Shown here: positions 17,598-28,109 of the stretch, in pieces
How the letters are laid out: each line of letters starts with the position of its first letter
How positions within the stretch are numbered: the stretch's first letter is position 1
Assembly: GCA_963823675.1 (NCBI GenBank)
Contig: CAWGMT010000008.1
Location: 868,001 to 932,000, forward strand
From: CAWGMT01 sp963823675
Lineage (GTDB): Bacteria; Planctomycetota; Planctomycetia; Isosphaerales; Isosphaeraceae
DNA: 64,000 nt
Direction: 5' to 3'
The notes under the pieces: model-generated
Told to the model about the DNA's origin: nothing
The model's input: the letters and a program-made list of their open reading frames with translations, nothing else
Database searches by the model: none
Position numbers and translations under genes: made by a program

Positions 17598-18458
17598 TTA
17601 TCTGCGCAGCGTGGCCGTGAATGTATGGTCGAGGCCATCCTTCGCGGTGCGGACCGTCATTTTCAGGATCTTACCAGGCGCCGCATTCTTGATGATCCAG
17701 CTCAAGTTCTCGGGAACCTGGGTCATGTAGCCATTGGCCGACTCGATCGTGTCACCGGTCTTCAAGCCCGCCTTGTCGGCCGCCGTGCCGGGGTATACCG
17801 TGGAGACCCGCACCGCCTCCTGTCCGTTCACCTCAAACACTTGCCTCGCCTCGATCCCCAAGGCAGGCTGCTGTGTCGCTGACGCAGTTGGTGAAGCACC
17901 GGTTGCTGGGACCGTCACGACATGCGGCGACGAGTAGCCGACCGTCGGATACGAGGCTACATAGCCCGAGTAAGGATACCCGTACCCATAGCCATATCCG
18001 TAGTAAGGATTGTAGGCGTACCCGTAGTACGGATAGCCGTAACCGTAGCCGTAGTAAGGATACCCGTATCCGTACCCGCCGTATCCGAAGTAGGGATATC
18101 CCCAGCCATAACCGCCGAGGCCATATCCCCCGAGGCCATATCCCGCGAGGCCGTAACCCCCGAGGCCGTAACCCCCGAGGCCATATCCCCCGAGGCCATA
18201 TCCGTAGAGCCCGCGGTTAAAGCCACCGTAGCCGCGCACGCCGCCAATGCGACCGCCGAAGCCGCCAAAATGACCGCCGAAGCCACCAAAGTGACCACCA
18301 TGAAAGCCGCCAAAGTGCCCGCCAAAGCCGCCATGGCCACCGCCCCCGTGACCACCGTGAGCGAAAGCCGACTCGCCCGATGCCAATCCCATCGCAAGGG
18401 CCAGCACAGGCGCCGCCAAGAACGCGATCCAACGATTGCGCCGCAATGTAGTAAACAC
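17598..18458 (-). CDS. Secreted Gly/Tyr/His-rich protein with C-terminal PDZ domain
   Basis: 286 aa starting with GTG at 18458, six bases after GGAGG, the best ribosome site nearby. The signal peptide is RNRWIAFLAAPVLALAMG. The middle is low complexity: GGHGG and GGHFGGFGG units, then GYGLGGYGLGGYG and YPYYGYGYG units, encoded by repetitive DNA at about 17950-18370. The final about 95 residues form a PDZ domain (VRVSTVYPGTAADKAGLKTG, DTIESANG). Probably an envelope or extracellular scaffold; the PDZ may bind protein C-termini. Translation from upstream Met codons up to 18605 is less likely because it would put residues before the signal peptide. Confidence 0.8.
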   Translation of the reverse strand: MFTTLRRNRWIAFLAAPVLALAMGLASGESAFAHGGHGGGGHGGFGGHFGGFHGGHFGGFGGHFGGFGGRIGGVRGYGGFNRGLYGYGLGGYGLGGYGLGGYGLAGYGLGGYGLGGYGWGYPYFGYGGYGYGYPYYGYGYGYPYYGYAYNPYYGYGYGYGYPYSGYVASYPTVGYSSPHVVTVPATGASPTASATQQPALGIEARQVFEVNGQEAVRVSTVYPGTAADKAGLKTGDTIESANGYMTQVPENLSWIIKNAAPGKILKMTVRTAKDGLDHTFTATLRR

Positions 18459-18501
18459 CGAAAGCCTCCTGTTCACCTGGGCGCACCATGTTTCTGAATG
18501 C

Positions 18502-18545
18502 GTGGTATCCCAAAGAAACCACGGCGAGCCCAACAGGGGCTCGCC
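18502..18545. promoter_or_regulatory. Two adjacent small hairpins upstream of the PDZ gene
   Basis: GTGGT/ACCAC pair at 18502-18522 and GGCGAGCCC/GGGCTCGCC (523-531, 537-545) with a five-base loop. Located 45-90 bases upstream of the minus-strand PDZ gene start, so they would be in its leader transcript or mark the end of a minus-strand transcript. An attenuator or stabiliser role is possible but unproven. Confidence 0.35.
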
Positions 18546-19054
18546 ACTCTTTCTACGAATTGCGTGCGCGCGTTGCTCGGAGCATCGCGCGGTGTGGGAA
18601 GCCAACCCAAGAGAGCGATCAAGGTATTTCCACGCATGCTACTGCACGACTGGAGCGACCGGAGGGGATGGGAAGGGATGGCGAGACGAGAGAATCCAAC
18701 GGAGAATGGTACAACGGTATTGCATTTCTATGGGGTAACACGTGCATGGCACGGGGCTGCACGCTGCGCGTCGGTGTTGCGCGCCGTGAGCGAGAGCACC
18801 GGCGACGATGAAGCGGATTTTAGGAAAATTGATTTCCCGTCTCGAACAGGCCGCTGATACCATTGTCGAGCCGGCGAGGGCCTGCCGAGGCCGGGGATTC
18901 CCCTCGCCCTGCTGCTCACGCAATTGATGGCCTCCGGCCGGAAGAGCGACTGGAAGTTGTGCAAGGATGAGTTGCCCGAGCGAATTCGGGGAATTCCCGT
19001 TGCGAGCGTCTTCGCACTCCCTCGTTCGAGTGAGAGAGAACAGGAGCACATCGA
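18546..19054. other. Intergenic, no supported gene
   Basis: About 500 bases between divergent genes. Several overlapping open frames on both strands lack domain signatures or ribosome sites. Promoters for the DUF3500 gene (plus) are expected near the right end. Confidence 0.4.
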
Positions 19055-20406
19055 ATGAAAAGATCGACCGTATTCGCCGTCGCTGCCGCGGCCGGCGCCC
19101 TGCCGCTCGGCCTTCTCGCGGCCAACCTCGGCTCCGCTCTACCCCGCGCCGCCGCGCAGGTCCCCCCGGCGGCTTCGCCCGCCCCGACGTTGCTCGCCTC
19201 TCCGAACGCGGACGCCGTAGCGGACGCCGCGATCGCGTTCCTGGCCACCCTCTCGGAGAAGCAGCGGGCGGTTGCCCAGATCGAGCTCACGCATCGCCTT
19301 GCCGGCCGATGGTCCAACTTGCCGGGCGGGTCCAATCTGCGCAACGGCGTCTTCGTGCGGGAAATGAATGAAACGCAGGTCGCCGCCGCCCTGAAGGTCG
19401 CGCGCCTGGCCCTGGGCGAGGAGGGCTTCACGCGGTTCCAGGAGGTTCGCGCTGCCGACGAGGCCTTCGCCAAGTCGCGCGGCGGCCGCGGTCCCGGTGG
19501 CCGAGGCCGTGGCGGCCGCGGTCCCGCCGGCCCAGGCGGACCGGGGGCAGGTCCCGGCGGGCCGCCTCCGGGCGGCGGACTGTTCGAGCAGTCCGACGAG
19601 AACAGGGACGGCAAGCTGAGCCGGTCCGAGGCGCCGGGGTTCCTCCGCGACCGGTTCGATCAGATCGACGCCAACAAGGACGGCTTCATCTCCCGCGAGG
19701 AGGACACCGCCTTCCTGCGCCAGCGCGGCCCCGGCGGACCGGGTGGACGGCCGGGTAACTTCGGCGGCCCGGGAGGGGGGCCCGGCTTCGGCGCGGCGAA
19801 CTATATGATCGCGTTCCTGGGCAAGCCGTCCAAGACCACGCCCTGGCTCCTCCAACTGGGCGGCCACCACCTCGCCTTCAACATCTACTACAAGGGGACG
19901 GCCGGCGCCGCGACCCCTTACTTCCTCGGCGTGCAGCCGAATCGCTGGAAGGACGCGGCCGGCAAGACGCATGCCCCGCTCGCCCCGATGCGCGACGCGG
20001 TGCATGATCTGGTCAACTCCCTCACGCCGGAGCAGTTGAAGCGGGCGCGGCTGGCGCGCGCTTCCGGGATGTGTATGTCGGCCCCGGTCGGGACGGCAAG
20101 TTCCCCTCTAGCGAGGGAGTCCCGGCCTCCGAGCTCTCGGCCGCGTCGAAAGACCTGGTCAAGCGAGTGATTGCGGCCTGGACGGGCGATTCGCCCCAGG
20201 CCGACCTGTACCGCGAGCTCTACTATGCCGACCTCGACCGCGTGAAGGTGTCTTATTCGGGCGCGCCGTCCATCGACGACAGCGGCGACTATGTGCGCAT
20301 CGACGGGCCGCGCGTCTGGATCGAGTTCTGTTGTCAAGGCGACGACCATTACCACACGATCTGGCGCGACCGGGTGACCGATTATGGTGCGGAATTCTCG
20401 TTCTAA
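19055..20406 (+). pseudogene. Secreted DUF3500 protein with EF-hands, frameshifted
   Basis: The first frame (19055 to about 20055) has a signal peptide (MKRSTVFAVAAAAGALPL), a helical region, a Gly/Pro-rich linker, two EF-hand calcium loops (DENRDGKLSRSE and DANKDGFISREE) and the start of DUF3500 (YMIAFLGKPSKTTPWLLQLG, GGHHLAFNIYY). The DUF3500 domain continues in another frame from about 20056 to 20406 (DVYVGPGRDGKFP ... VWIEFCCQGDDHYHTIWRD). One base change near 20056 breaks the gene; the tail MCMSAPVG of the first frame is then noise. The product, if intact, would be exported and may bind calcium. Function of DUF3500 is unknown; it often sits beside HupE-like membrane genes, as here. Confidence 0.8.
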
Positions 20407-21655
20407 CTCACCGATAGGGCGGCTCCTCCCGGCCCTGCTGCTCCTGGCGGCAGCACCCCCCGCGTGGAGCCATCCCATGCCCAGCTCGGCGGTCGTGCTG
20501 CGCCTCCATCGCGGCGGGATCGACGCGGAGCTGACGCTGCCGATCGGCGAGCTGGCGGTGGGCTGGGAAAAGCCGTTGCCCAGGGACGCCGTCCGGACGG
20601 TCCGGCAATACGGGGAGGAGCTTGAGGATTACGTCCGCGCATGTCCGCCCGTCCGCTCCGGATGGGCGGCCCTGGACGGTGACGGTGCGCGAAGTGATTC
20701 CGGTCATCGAACAGGAACCTGACGTGCGTGTGGCGCTCGACGATGACCCCGCCACCCGGCGCGCCCGCGGACCGGCTGACCTTCGGTTACGACGTGATCT
20801 TCCACCATCTGATCACCCACACGGCGGTGGTCACGCTGGCCAGCGACTGGCACAACGGCGTCACGGGCCAGGAGCCGGTGCTCCTGGGAACGATGCGCGA
20901 CACCAATGCCGCGATCGCCATCGACCGCTCCGGGGGCAGTTGGTTCCGTGGATTTGCCGCCATGTTCCGCCTCGGTGCGCGGCACATCGCCGAGGGGACC
21001 GACCACCTCCTGTTCTTGCTCGCCTTGATCCTCCCCGCGCCGCTCGTCGCGGCCGGCTGGCGCTGGGAGGGCTATGCCGGAGGGGGAACGGCCTTGCGGC
21101 GGATCGTCAAGGTCGTGACCGCGTTCACCCTCGGCCATTCGGTCACGCTCGTGCTCGGCGCACTGGGATGGGCGCGCGTAAGCGGTGCCATCATCGAATC
21201 GGCCATCGCCCTCTCGATCCTGGTTTCGGCCGTCGCATGCCCTGGCCCCGATCTTCCGCGGCCGGGAAGTCTTCATCGCCGGCGGCTTCGGGCTGGTGCA
21301 CGGCCTGGCGTTCGCGGCGACGCTGACCGGCTTCGGGTTCGATCCCTGGACACTGGTTTCGAGCGTGCTGGGCTTCAATCTCGGGATCGAAGCCTTCCAG
21401 CTCCTGGTCATCCTGGCGGCGATGCCCGGGCTCGTTCTGCTGGCCCGCTCGCGCGTCTACGGGCCGTTCCGCATCGCCGGGGCCGCGCTCACCGGCATCG
21501 CCGCCGCCGCATGGTTCGCGGAGCGGGCCTTCGGCTGGGCCAACCCCGTCGCCCCGCTGGTCGAGGGTGTCGCGTCCCACGCCCTCTGGCTGCTCTTCGG
21601 CCTGGTCGTCCTCACCGGCGCCGCCACCGTCGCGGAGAACGCGATGAATTCGCGA
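20384..21655 (+). pseudogene. HupE/UreJ-like membrane protein, multiply frameshifted
   Basis: Homologous segments lie in different frames in the correct order. 20384-20630 has a signal peptide and SHPMPSSAVVLRL; about 20630-20740 has WTVTVREVIPVIEQEPDVRV; 20745-21230 has FGYDVIFHHLITHTAVV, GARHIAEGTDHLLFLLALI and VTAFTLGHSVTLVLGAL; 21235-21655 has GREVFIAGGFGLVHGLAFAATL and later membrane helices. The GTDHLLFL and FTLGHS motifs with metal-binding His are typical of HupE/UreJ_2 metal permease-like proteins. At least three frameshifts are needed. The gene overlaps the end of the DUF3500 gene by 23 bases, so the two would form an operon if intact. Confidence 0.75.
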
Positions 21656-21696
21656 AGACACAATCATCAATTCGGTTCACGCGAAGGCACTGTGGA

Positions 21697-21861
21697 GAGA
21701 ACTTCGACGTCTTCACCCTGCATCCCGATGGCTCCGACCTCCGGTGCTTGACGACATCTGCCGCCAGTGATGCTCATGCGTCCTGAGCGGACGACGGCCA
21801 GTACAACATGTGGAGCAACGCCATCTGCGGCTGGAATGAAGAAGCGGCCCTGTATGGTTAG
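21697..21861 (+). pseudogene. WD40/TolB-like beta-propeller fragment with in-frame TGA
   Basis: The frame reads FDVFTLHPDGSDLRCLTTS, then DAHAS, TGA (21784-21786), ADDGQYNMWS, and ends with TAG at 859-861. The pattern is the PD40 blade HPDGSxxxxLT...DAHxxWSxDG. The TGA sits where the family has Trp (TGG), so it is a nonsense change and not a selenocysteine site. It is joined directly to the end of the broken HupE gene, so it is a remnant stranded by deletion. Confidence 0.55.
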
Positions 21862-22309
21862 ACCCGGACGTAAGCCCGATCCTCATCGATCAACACGTGC
21901 CAAATCTCAGGAGATAGCTCGAACCACACATTGCCTGCTCTGCTCCAACGATCGAGGTTCGAAACCGGTTGTTTCGCTTAACCGGAGCCGGGTCCTCGCC
22001 GCCCCGGCCGATGAGCTTTATCGTTCGGTAACCGACGTCGGTCACATCGACCGACGCGCGCATTCGCGTGCTCAATGCTTCCGTGTGCCGGATCGACGCG
22101 CGCGAGACCCTTGGGTGATGACTGCTTCGGGTTGTGCTTCGCATCGGAGGCGTCAAAATGATAGAAGGGTCTTCTAGGAGTCTGAAAGACGCCGTTTAAC
22201 GACCATTCGTCGTCGTACTCCGTTTCCACCGCGGCGATGACATTCGATTCTTTCATTCGCCGCATGAGCAGCAAGTCCGGGCTCTGCAATCTAAGTGGCG
22301 AGGGTTTTT
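21862..22309. other. Intergenic region with a probable dispersed repeat
   Basis: No gene is supported. The segment 21960-22110 contains degenerate direct/inverted elements (GACGCGCGCATTCGCGTG, CGATCGACGCGCGCGAG) and a stretch whose minus-strand translation (NDKAHRPGRRGP) resembles a spurious peptide I have seen repeated in planctomycete annotations. That resemblance is from memory and unverified. Confidence 0.35.
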
Positions 22310-24205
22310 GTGTTGCACTTTCCGCCGTTCTGGAAATCACGCCTCGTTTGGGTCAGTTGTCTCATCGCATGGATATCGGCCGGGATTCCGACGTTTGGCA
22401 GTGCCGAGGACGAAATTCTCGCGCACCTGCTGGCAAAATACCGGGAATATGGACTGCCGATGCCATCTCGCGATGCTCAGCTCGTCTTGCGCCAGCATGG
22501 CGGTTCAACAGTTAGCGGGGTTCCCCAGTACTCGTACGATCTTGCTCTGCAAGATAGGTTGGGCGGAAAAGTCGTCCATTGGATTGGTGCAGTCACGGAA
22601 GCGCCGAGCGGTACCATCAAAGAAACCGCGCGGGCTCCTACTGCCGAGCTCGTCTCCAAGACAACCACCGGACGGACCCGGCGGCATCTCGGAGGCGAGC
22701 AACATATCGATCTGGTCTTGGCCATTCAATGTCAGTACAAGGGTTGGGCAGACATAGCGAAAGCCCTGCTCGTCCGCTCCCGAACGTATTCGAGCAACTC
22801 CTGGGCCATTGGGCGATCCAGCAACCGGCCGCGCGACGATCGGGCAGCCCTAGCGCTGGCCGCTTGGGACTACTGGTGTGAGCAATTTGCTCGCGAACGT
22901 GGCGACCGAGCGCCGATACTCTCCCGCCTGAAAACACTGGCTGCGAGCAACCTTGGCTTGAGCACTCCAGCTAACCTCAATCTGATCGCCGACATGGAGC
23001 TGACCCTCGCCAAACCGCCCAAACCGGCGAGTGAATTGGAGGCCGCGATCAATTCGTTGATGGATCTTGGCGACAAATGGAACGATAACGCTTGGTACCC
23101 TCCGAGCGTCGAATCAGTCTGCCGCGGGCACCGGGGATACGCACAGTTGCGCGACGCAGGCCTGGAAGCCGTTCCTGTATTGATGGCCCATTTGGACGAC
23201 CATCGGCTGACAAGATGTATGGGCTCCTCGCGCCGGGGAACGTGGCACGCCCGAATTGCGGATGCGGTTGCGCTGCTGCTCGATGATCTTGCCACGGAGC
23301 CGTTCTCATACGATTTGCTGGTCGCCGTGGGCCGCGGGAAGCAATTGGACCGCGCGCACGTGCTTCATTGGTGGATGGGAATTCAAGGGACCAAGGCTCT
23401 GGATTACCTGAAGAGCCACGCAGTGACGGTCGAGCGACGTGGTGAGCCGGAAGCCAATGAGGCCATTCTGCAGGCCCTCGGCCAGCGCTACCCGGAAGAA
23501 TTGGTCAAGCTCTTTCCGGAAAAGTTACCGCAGGTTAGCAACTCTTACCCGCTCTTCAAGGCCCTCAAGGAAAGCCGCGCGTCCAAACAAGACAAGGTCC
23601 CGCTCTTTTTGGCTGCGGCCAAGGACAAGGAAACCGGCAATCGCATCCGCGCAATTCATGGTCTATTGAATCTGCACCATGAGCAAGCAGTTCCACTGCT
23701 CGTGCACGAGCTCGAGAATCTGCCCCACACTCCGAAGCAACCCTATTGGCTCTGCGAAGCCCACAACTTTCCCAAGCTCGTGGTGCTATCCCAAGACGAT
23801 CGGGCCTGGAACGCGATGCGCGTTATGTCGAAACGGGTCGACATCGGCCAGCGGATGGAGCTCATTGCCGCTGCGGGAAACTGCTCCCAGGATCAGGACC
23901 GAGTGATCGACTTCCTGGCGAGCTTCCTTGCAGACGAAGAACTGCGCGTCATAACTCTTGCGATCCGAAAAACTCCACCCGAGCGCGGCGAAATCGAGAC
24001 GGATCTCTTTTTAGGACCATGTGCCGGATTCGTCTGGCACCGCCTCGCCGTGCGCGATCTGGCGGCACTGGAACTTGCCGGCAAGCTTCAAGTGCATGTA
24101 GACCGCGATGCTTTGCAGAGGGAAAAGGACTGGGAGTCGCTGCGAATGAAAGTCGCCGCGGCCCTGGCTGCCCGCAACAAGAAAAATGGGGAGGGACAGA
24201 AATGA
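22310..24205 (+). CDS. Secreted HEAT-like helical-repeat protein
   Basis: 631 aa if started at GTG 22310, which follows GCGAGGG by five bases; another GTG lies at 22295. A hydrophobic export signal (SRLVWVSCLIAWISAG) is followed by DEILAHLLAKYREYGLPMP. Long alpha-helical segments follow (for example RAIHGLLNLHHEQAVPLLV and residues around VPVLMAHLDDHRL), consistent with HEAT-type repeats. No catalytic motif is recognised. Its TGA overlaps the ATG of the ankyrin gene (ATGA), so the two are translationally coupled and probably work together in the periplasm. Confidence 0.65.
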   Translation: MLHFPPFWKSRLVWVSCLIAWISAGIPTFGSAEDEILAHLLAKYREYGLPMPSRDAQLVLRQHGGSTVSGVPQYSYDLALQDRLGGKVVHWIGAVTEAPSGTIKETARAPTAELVSKTTTGRTRRHLGGEQHIDLVLAIQCQYKGWADIAKALLVRSRTYSSNSWAIGRSSNRPRDDRAALALAAWDYWCEQFARERGDRAPILSRLKTLAASNLGLSTPANLNLIADMELTLAKPPKPASELEAAINSLMDLGDKWNDNAWYPPSVESVCRGHRGYAQLRDAGLEAVPVLMAHLDDHRLTRCMGSSRRGTWHARIADAVALLLDDLATEPFSYDLLVAVGRGKQLDRAHVLHWWMGIQGTKALDYLKSHAVTVERRGEPEANEAILQALGQRYPEELVKLFPEKLPQVSNSYPLFKALKESRASKQDKVPLFLAAAKDKETGNRIRAIHGLLNLHHEQAVPLLVHELENLPHTPKQPYWLCEAHNFPKLVVLSQDDRAWNAMRVMSKRVDIGQRMELIAAAGNCSQDQDRVIDFLASFLADEELRVITLAIRKTPPERGEIETDLFLGPCAGFVWHRLAVRDLAALELAGKLQVHVDRDALQREKDWESLRMKVAAALAARNKKNGEGQK

Positions 24206-26546
24206 GTGACCGCTTTGGAACTAGCCTGTTGCGGATACTCGCCATTCTGACCTTCGCGATACGATGCGAACTCGTCGCAGCGGCGGACAATGAGCTGCTC
24301 AAGGCAGCCCGCCTCAATGACCTTGCTGCGGCGAAGGCCGCTCTAGAAAAGGATCCCAAGGCAGTGCAGTCACGCGATGAGAACCAGTGTACGCCGCTGC
24401 ATGAAGCCGCCCGGTACGCAGACGCCCAATTTGTGACGTACCTCTTGAGTAACGAGTCTGAAGTCAACGCCCGCTGCTACAACCAATTCACGCCCCTTCA
24501 TCTGACCGACGACTTGGTTATCGCCAAGGTGCTGCTTAAGGCGGGTGCCGATCTGAAGGCTCGCGATTCCTCCGGGGAAACGCCATTCCACCGGGCCGTG
24601 AGCGACCGAAACCTCGAGCTGGTTGACTTTTATCTCGCGCATGGCGAAAAGCTCGACTTTGAGCAACTGGTAGAACTGGGTCGGACCAAGGAAGTCGCGG
24701 CCGTTCTCAAGGAGAAGCCGTGGCTGGCGAAGCCTCCCCGAACGTGCCTGCACACCGCAGCCCGCAGCGGGAATCTGGAACTCGTCAGGCTGCTGTTGCA
24801 ACACGGAGCGGACCCAAATCACTCCATCGACTTTTCCAACGCTCCCGGCGTCTATACCGCCTTCTCGGGAGCCGTTTTGTTTGACCACTACGAGATTGCA
24901 AGTCTGCTGGCCGAACATGGAGCGGAAATGGACGTTGCCGGGAGCAAAATGTACAGAAGCCTGTTTCATGAAGTCGTGGCCGATCACGACCTGCGGTTTG
25001 CCAAGTTGATGCTGAAGTACGGGGCGAATGTCAACGAGATGCCGCCGGATTTCCATTCGATGACTCCATTGCACGTGGCCGCAAACATCGGCGACGTGGA
25101 GAAATGCAAGCTCCTGCTGGATTCCGGCGCTCGGGTAAATGCCGCCACTGCTGACGGGGCCACACCGATCTTCTTTGCCGCTGTTTGGAAGCACAAACCG
25201 GTCTGCGACCTCCTCCTGGCCAGAGGAGCGAGGCTCGATATTTGGACCGCATCTGCGCGGGAAATTTGCCCGAAGTCAAGACGTTTCTTGCGGCCGACCC
25301 GAAGCTAGCGAACACTCCGGACGAGCGCCTCCGTCGCCCGCCGCTACTATGGGCGGCTGAGCGAGGGGAACCCGCCCTCGTGGAGCTGCTCATCAAGAGC
25401 GGCGCGGATGCCAGTGTGTGCGCTCCGACGTATTCACAGGCGGGCAATGTCGTCACGGGACCGGACATACTTGGCAAAGAAGGAGAAAGAAACGGTGAAA
25501 CACCGCTTCATCTGGCGGCAAAGCGTGGGAGTCTTCCCATTCTGCGACAGTTGATCAGCGCGGGAGCGAAGACGGATGTTGTGGACGAATCGAATAGGAC
25601 GCCACTCATTCGCAGCGTCGATGCCGGCCATTTGGAGGCGGTCAAATTCCTGCTGGATCAGGGCGCGAAGGCCGATACGCCCAAGGGACAACAATCTCCC
25701 TTGGCGGCTGCGTTCGACCGCCTGGAGATTACGCAGCTCCTTCTCGAGAAGAAACCCAGTCCAGAGTCTTTGCAGGCCGCCTTGAGCAATGCCGGCGGAC
25801 AGAACGCCACAGTCAGCAAAATTCTTCTTTTGCACGGAGCGGCGGCGGACCTCTTTACGGCATGTCGCTTAGGGCTAAATGACCGCGTCGCCGAGCTTCT
25901 CAACGCGGACCCTCGGGCCATTGACCGGCCGCAAGCCGAATACCCGGGCGATCGCCCACTCGAGCTGGCAATCAAAGGGGGGCATCTTACCACAGTCAAA
26001 CTTCTGATCGAACGACGTGCTCAGCTCGAGTCAAAGGGAGAATGGTCAATGCTCTTTTGCGCAGCCGACAGTGGACAAGTCGAAATCGCCAAACTGCTTC
26101 TGGGCCGAACAAACGTGAATTGCAAGGACAGCACGGGCGAAACGCCGCTACATGCTGCTGCCAAAACTAATCATGCTAATGTGGTACGGCTGCTGCTGGA
26201 GCACGGAGCCGATCTCAAGGTGGCGGACGTTTACGGTAACACACCGTTGCACAATGCGGCCCGCGGTGGCGCCCCGGATGCTGCCAAGGCTTTGATCTCG
26301 GCGGGCGCTTCCGTAAACCCGCGCAACAAGTTCAAGGAGACGCCGTTACACTACGCTGCCGAAGAAGGTGACGCTGTGATGACGACGCTGCTGCTTTCCC
26401 AAAAGGCAGATCTCAACGCGCGGAACCGTCGGGGACAGACTCCCCTCTTCTACGCGGAACAACCGTACGATAGTCGCTATCGAAAGGAAAAGGGGAATCG
26501 GAAAAAAGTCGCCGAACTTATACGTGCCGAGGGCGGTGCCAAGTAG
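24202..26546 (+). pseudogene. Secreted ankyrin-repeat protein, frameshifted
   Basis: The signal peptide (SLLRILAILTFAIRCELVAAA) starts the first frame, with ankyrin units such as CTPLHEAARYADAQFVTYLL and MTPLHVAANIGDVEKCKLLL up to about 25250. The repeat series continues in the next frame (NLPEVKTFLAADPKLAN ... GETPLHLAAKRGSLPILRQL ... NTPLHNAARGGAPDAAKALI) to 26546. Missing one base near 25248 (between LDIWTA and ICAGN) restores a single protein of about 780 aa with roughly 15-18 repeats. Ribosome site GGGAGGG precedes the ATG. Ankyrin proteins mediate protein contacts; the target is unknown. Confidence 0.75.
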
Positions 26547-26599
26547 CACGCCGCAGAAATGAACAATCTGGAAAAAGCTAGGACAGGCACGTGGACGCG

Positions 26600-27010
26600 C
26601 GCCGCCTTGGTCTGGGGCGTCCGACCTGATATTGAGCCGGCTTTCGACGCTTCAGGGCACGACCCAATGGGCCTAGATCAACAGGTCGCGGAGGGATTTC
26701 CCGGATTTCGCGCTGAAGTTGACGACTCCAGGCATCTGTTCCCGCAAACGGCGCAGGGAATCCTCCGGCCAATGCCCGAATCCAATCGCGAAGGGCGCTT
26801 CGCACCGACGTCAGGACGCTGGGCATCCGCCCAGGTTCGGCACGCGGCAGCCGAGGCGCTGCGCGACGTCTCTGAGCCGCTGGCGGCTGGCTGCGAAGAA
26901 CCGGCCCAGAAGGCGGCCCTTGCTCAGTTTTTCCAGCCGCGCCTGCCAGGTCTCCGCACTCGTGCCCAGCCGCGCGACGCTGTCGGGCCGCCCGCCGACT
27001 TGTCCTACGA
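26600..27010. repeat. Degenerate repeat copy A, left of toxin-antitoxin genes
   Basis: This about 400-bp segment is homologous to 28110-28490 in the same orientation. Shared stretches include CGCTTCAGGGCACGACCCAA and GGCGCAGGGAATC. Minus-strand peptide pieces also match: RLRDVAQRLG and RVPNLGGCPA here, against RQVAEDLG and RVPNWGGCPA there, then DSLRRLREQ against DSLRRMQEP and FSAKSGKS against VSAKSDKS. It is the broken end of a repeated gene or mobile element, too decayed to name. Confidence 0.5.
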
Positions 27011-27107
27011 AAATTGGAATCACCTATTGATTGACATTCCCGCCAGGAATACTATCGTTATCGTTCTGCGGTTTTTTTAGCCGACGTATTCCTGTGGCTT
27101 ATGTTTG

Positions 27108-27527
27108 ATGTGGGACTTCGATCGCACGGCAGAATTCGATCGTTCTTACAGACGGTACGAAAAAAAGCACCCACGCGAGCTCAAAGCTGTCCTCACAAAT
27201 CTGAACAGAGTTCAGAAAGTTCTCCGTGATGGTGCTAATCCACAAAAACTGCCGTTCGGATTCATCCACATCGAACAGCGCGGCGTGATAGCAATCGACC
27301 AAAAGGGCGGCGGCAAGAATCTTGCTCAGACCAGGCTTTATATATACATCGATCGAATAGATCAGACCATCCACCTGATCACAATCGGCGACAAGTCGAG
27401 CCAGCCGGGCGACATTAGGACAGCATCAGATTACGTCGACGACCTGACCAGTGCAGAGAGAGGCGACAGCCATGGCAAAGAAAATCAAGAACGTCCTGGA
27501 GCTGGCGGAGACCGTGGGGCAGAGTAA
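27108..27527 (+). CDS. RelE/HigB-like toxin of a toxin-antitoxin pair
   Basis: 139 aa from ATG 27108. The N-terminal about 100 residues match the RelE/ParE fold used by HigB-type mRNA-cleaving toxins: WDFDRTAEFDRSYRRYEKKHP, then LNRVQKVLRDGANPQKLPFGFIH, and the strand LYIYIDRIDQTIHLITIGDKS ending the core. The Arg/Lys/Tyr-rich surface fits ribosome-dependent RNase activity, but the catalytic residues cannot be fixed by eye. The tail beyond DDLTSAERGD overlaps the antitoxin gene by 56 bases and may be extraneous. Toxin-first order matches higBA. Confidence 0.7.
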   Translation: MWDFDRTAEFDRSYRRYEKKHPRELKAVLTNLNRVQKVLRDGANPQKLPFGFIHIEQRGVIAIDQKGGGKNLAQTRLYIYIDRIDQTIHLITIGDKSSQPGDIRTASDYVDDLTSAERGDSHGKENQERPGAGGDRGAE

Positions 27528-27984
27528 CGCATTTGCCAATGATCTCGCAGAACACTTAGCCAAGCGAGTGCTCGTTGACAAGCTGGCGTCCTTGAGAGCG
27601 GTCAAGGGCCTGACTCAAAAGGAAATCGCGACCAAGATAGGCTACTCCCAAAGCCAAGTCTCGAAGATGGAGGCTTCCGAGGACTTTGATTTGAATCTCG
27701 GGTCAATCGTGCGCTTCGCTGAGGCAACGGGCCATTGCCTCGAAATCACTCTGTATGATAACGAGGCAACCCCTGTGGATCGGGTAAAGCATCACACTCT
27801 CTGCATCAACCGCTTGACCGACCAACTGGCACGTCCGGCGAGTTCGGCAAGCCGGCTTCCTCAAGCCACGGCCCGACCGCGCCCTCTCACGGTCGAGGCG
27901 TGCGGCGTAGACGACCTGGAAGAACCGCAGGAAACTAGGAAGAGACCGTCGAAATCGAGAACGAAGGCTCTGTGCCACACTTAG
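27472..27984 (+). CDS. XRE-family antitoxin (HigA-like)
   Basis: 170 aa from MAKKIKNVLELAETVG, with GAGAGAGG upstream. Residues about 35-90 are a helix-turn-helix: LASLRAVKGLTQKEIATKIGYSQSQVSKMEASEDFDLNLGSIV. The C-terminal tail is Arg/Pro-rich and unusually long (about 70 residues beyond the HTH). It overlaps the toxin gene and would bind the toxin and repress the shared promoter. The pair is flanked by direct repeat copies A and B, which suggests it travelled or could be lost as a unit. Confidence 0.8.
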   Translation: MAKKIKNVLELAETVGQSNAFANDLAEHLAKRVLVDKLASLRAVKGLTQKEIATKIGYSQSQVSKMEASEDFDLNLGSIVRFAEATGHCLEITLYDNEATPVDRVKHHTLCINRLTDQLARPASSASRLPQATARPRPLTVEACGVDDLEEPQETRKRPSKSRTKALCHT

Positions 27985-28109
27985 CGATCCGCTCACTCCC
28001 CACCGCCGCCCCTACCCCAGTCGGGCCGCCTGCCGGCTGTAAAAGGCGATCGTCGACGGATGGACCAGCCGGCTTACTCGTTCCGGCCTCCGGCTGCGGA
28101 CTGTCGGAA

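Noticed and set aside
21784..21786. Selenocysteine codon
   Set aside because: The TGA replaces a family Trp inside a fragmentary gene, and the next stop follows within 25 codons. Nonsense mutation is sufficient.
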